A DNA stretch of 64,000 nt from assembly GCA_023374025.1 (NCBI GenBank), contig SIJG01000203.1, forward strand, positions 1 to 64,000. The letters are read 5' to 3'. The stretch is from Heterodera schachtii (Eukaryota; Nematoda; Chromadorea; Rhabditida; Heteroderidae). This document shows positions 61,294-64,000 of the stretch, piece by piece (the first letter of the stretch is position 1; each line of letters starts with the position of its first letter). Under the pieces are notes generated by a model. The model worked only from the letters and a program-made list of their open reading frames with translations. It did no database searches and was not told where the DNA came from. Both the position numbers and the translations under genes were made by a program.

Positions 61294-61423
61294 GTTTAGT
61301 TAATTTTTATTTAATTATAAACTAATCTGCAACACAAAATGAATACATATTAGTATATGTTTAGTTAATTTTTATTTAATTATAAACTAATCTGCAACAC
61401 AAAATGAATACATATTAGTATAT
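61294..61423. repeat. Perfect 65-bp tandem duplication
   Basis: GTTTAGTTAATTTTTATTTA through to TTAGTATAT occurs twice, at 61,294-61,358 and 61,359-61,423, with no mismatch seen. It is a recent slip or duplication. Confidence 0.9.
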
Positions 61424-62032
61424 AAGTTTTTTCAAATATTTATTTGTTTTCATAAGTATTGTTAAACTCTTTTATTAAAAACATTTGAATGTTTTTAAAA
61501 TGATTAAAATTTATTTTATCCAACCAAAATGCCACGTACTTTCCGTTTGACCGGGCTCCTCCTTATGTTGCACCGGTGCATTTTATTGTCTTACTAAATT
61601 TTGTTTTTTATAGTAATTAATTTATTTAAATAATATTTTGGTTTTATTTATTAATTAGCTCTTGTTTTTTCATCTTTAACTTTTGAAGCTGTATGGCACG
61701 GTCAATGCATGTTAATTTACTTAAAATGAAGCATGAAATAATATTATATTTTAATAAATAATGCTTATTCAAATAAATGATAAAGCATTATAATGTCAGC
61801 ATAATATTTATCGATCGGATTAAACCAATAGAAATCACCTAAGATTGATTTTTTTCTATTTTATATAATTTGTAATAGTTTCAGTATAACAGTAAAAGAT
61901 AATCTATATTCTTATGTATTTTATAAATGAAAAAATGAATTGAGTAATAATTGTTATATTTTGTAATAAGTTTTTTCCATAATGTCTAAAATTGGGCATA
62001 AATTTGTTCGATAATTGCTTATGTGCTTTCTA

Positions 62033-62345
62033 GGGATGTGCGAGAGTCTCGGTTCCCGAGTTGGGAAATTTCTCGGGTTTTTCGCTTCCCGGTCTCGGTT
62101 CCCGGTTTCGGGTTTTTAGTCTCGGAAACCGAGAAATTTTTAGACCTTTCGGGGCGTGGGTCGCCGGTAAAGGAAGAAAAGAGGAAAAATTATTTAAAAA
62201 ATTTTCTTAATAAAACTCTAAAAATCCCAAAAAATTTCCGGCGGTGCTTATCGTCGCCGCCGGCCCATAAATTTCCCCAAGATTTCAAAATTTGAATATT
62301 AAATTGCCCATTTTCAGTGAAATCCGAAGAAAAATATTCATAAAA
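62033..62345. mobile_element. Truncated hAT-like element, CTCGG/TTCCCGG word type
   Basis: It starts TAGGGATGTGCGAGAGTCTC, close to the CAGGGATGTGCCGA end at 4,130. Words GTCTCGGTTCCCGG and CTCGGGTTTTTC follow, then the GC hairpin at 62,238-62,263. No right end was found. A 90-codon + frame at 62,023 runs through the words and is not a gene. Confidence 0.55.
62238..62263. repeat. GC hairpin shared by word elements, copy 3
   Basis: CCGGCGGTGC...CGCCGCCGG arms around TTATCG. It has the same orientation as 51,210 and a slightly imperfect stem. Confidence 0.7.
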
Positions 62346-62517
62346 TTGCATTTTTTTTAATGTGGCGTTATCACGGTAAGGGGTGAACTCCGTCTAGTCA
62401 ATTCCATCTCAGCAAAAATCTATTTTATTTCTTTGTTGATAAAATCAGCAAAATACATAAAATCATTAACTTATATTTTTCTTATAAAAATGGCCTTTTT
62501 GTCTAAAATCAGTTATT

Positions 62518-62620
62518 AATAGGGCGCGGATTTACATGGACAAAAAATCCAAAATATGGACGAAATATGGACAAAAACGTTGAATATGGACAAAAAATAC
62601 GAAAATATGAACCAAAATTT
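62518..62620. mobile_element. Left end of a TATGGAC-type element
   Basis: TAGGGCGCGGATTTACATGG is followed by repeated AAATATGGAC words, as in 4,404-5,095. Only about 100 bp is recognisable and the rest has decayed into T-rich DNA. Confidence 0.5.
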
Positions 62621-62789
62621 TTGAAATTAGATTTTAATTTTTTCAAAAATTCATAAAACCATAAATTTTTTGTCACATAATATCAATAATAAAGGTTATT
62701 ATTATTATTTATTTTATTATTGAAAAATAATATATGTTGTCAGTTATATTTTAAATTAAGTTTTAAATTTAATGATTTGAATTGCTAAA

Positions 62790-62960
62790 GTTCAATTTAT
62801 ATATTAGTCGTCTCATTGTTTCTCACATTCATTTTATTCATTATTAAATATATTTATTATTTTAAAATTTTATTAGTAAGATTAATTATTTTCCCATCAA
62901 ATGAATTCATCTTTATATATTTTTACATCAAAATATTTTTATGCATTTTTAATATTTTTC
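62790..62960. repeat. Inverted copy of the 43.83-43.96-kb repeat
   Basis: CATTCATTTTATTCATTATT, then AAATATATTTATTATT, TTATTTTCCCATC and CTTTATATATTTTTACATCA follow in order as the reverse complement of about 43,830-43,960 (and of the start of copy 2 at 45,840). The match is imperfect but continuous for well over 100 bp. It links the T-rich and A-rich domains. Confidence 0.65.
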
Positions 62961-64000
62961 AATTTACATTCATTTATCGTATGTGATTTTCATTTTTGAA
63001 AAATCAATTTATTATTAAGATGTTATTAAATTTTTATAACTAATGAGTTCTTCATTTAATCTGACCAAAAAAATTGGTTGTTATGCCAAGGTGCATGAAA
63101 TCATCAAAAAAGAGGAATTCTTTGCCGCAAATTTTGGATGCTATTTTCTTAAATAAAAATTGTATTTTTGATAATTGCTATTAGATTTAAAAAAAATTAT
63201 CTTTGGAAATTTCGATCAAAGCTCCTTTTTAAATTTCTCATGATTTATCTTTTTCATATAATTTATAAATTATATTTTCCGACAATTTCTATTAAAAATT
63301 TTTTCTTTTATCAACATAGTTTTTAATATTACATTATGATAACAATTTTTGTAAATTCAAAATATTCATAAATATTTGGGTATTATTTGAATTTATGTAT
63401 ATAAGTTTTTCATTATTTGGCCTCGTCCAATGTCAACAACACTTACGCAGAAATCTTTAAGTTTAATTTATTTTTCCCTAGTAATGTGGCCTCAGTAATA
63501 TTTCTTTCTTGAGCAAAATTTTTAATAATTTATATTCATAATTTTTTTATGGATTTTTAATTTTTTAAGAGTAATTGCTTTTTATTAATAATTTCATGAG
63601 AAATTGTCACTCAACTTGGACGACGGAAGAAACTTTATAATAATTAATTAAAGAAACAATGGTTGACTTTACATACATTATATTTTTGCTGATTATATGA
63701 CTTGTTTTATAAATATTTTTTAGGTTACAGATTTAGTGCAAGTAGAATTTTGCATTTTTAGTCATTTTTGTTTATAATTTTCCAATAAATTATTATAATT
63801 CATTTCAGTCATAAAGTTTTTTAAATTTCCATAATTCAAAAGTTAGAAGCGGAAATCCGCAAATGTAATCTTTGAAAACATAAATTTATCCATTTCGTTT
63901 TTAAAATTTTAGCCAATTGATGTTTTTGTATAAATTACTTGAACTGTCTGTGGTTTAATTATGTCATTATTTTTAAAATACAACTAAAACCCCACCAAAT

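Larger units (their letters stand above)
58301..64000. other. T-rich domain without genes
   Basis: The + strand is again strongly T-rich. There is no supportable gene; the frame at 60,914 follows composition. It holds a TA run, a 65-bp duplication, two word-element remnants and an inverted copy of a 43.8-kb repeat, listed separately. Mixed patches lie at 60,486-60,600, 61,540-61,575 and 63,085-63,130. Confidence 0.55.

Noticed and set aside
62023..62295. 90-codon + strand frame
   Set aside because: It reads through CTCGG/TTCCCGG word repeats and the GC hairpin of a mobile element.
4130..62620. Helitron origin for the word elements, because of their GC hairpins
   Set aside because: The hairpins are internal, not near a CTRR 3' end, and the intact elements have inverted ends and 8-bp target duplications, which Helitrons lack.

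Overview
This window is almost gene-free, extremely AT-rich eukaryotic DNA, most likely from a nematode. That is an inference. The only intact gene I can read is a transposase with two introns of 45 and 47 nt, a size common in nematodes. The DNA transposons are Merlin and hAT-like types with clean target-site duplications. I see no rRNA, tRNA, CRISPR array or conventional host gene, and no bacterial-style operon.

Layout. 1-355 is T-rich. From about 360 to 7,340 the + strand is A-rich; this part holds a nested pair of small hAT-like elements (4,130-5,324), a 1.25-kb GA array (5,428-6,680), a lone element terminus (to 6,835) and a second GA array (7,049-7,332). 7,340-23,950 is a T-rich domain with ancient tandem repeats. 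A mixed boundary zone follows (23,950-26,550): a Merlin-like fragment, a GA block, a high-complexity island and two decayed hAT-like elements. 26,550-58,130 is A-rich again. It carries a 1.1-kb non-autonomous Merlin (30,185-31,293), a complete 2.17-kb Merlin with transposase (41,080-43,252), several hAT-like miniature elements, a recent 1.9-kb tandem duplication (43,870-47,764), a degenerate ~0.6-kb tandem repeat (49,317-50,530) and a fold-back element (52,062-52,447). From 58,200 to the end the strand is T-rich again.

Two patterns tie the window together. First, at least ten short elements share hAT-like ends (YAGRG...; 8-bp duplications where both ends survive) and related AT-rich cores. 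Their outer parts, however, are built from short words that differ between elements: CCGATT, TATGGAC, CCGAAA, GCGAAAA, GTGCCTTTT, TCCTTGG, TCCCGA, GGCGGGGG, CTCGG and others. Some copies seem to have one word at the left end and another at the right. Second, the A-rich and T-rich domains appear to be opposite orientations of related old repeats: 62,790-62,960 in a T-rich domain is a recognisable reverse complement of sequence at about 43,830-43,960 in an A-rich one.

How the parts work together: the intact Merlin transposase is a plausible source of mobility for itself and for the 1.1-kb derivative, which has near-matching ends. No hAT transposase is present, so the word-repeat elements would need one supplied from elsewhere. 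All statements come from reading the sequence; identities and family assignments were not checked by database search.
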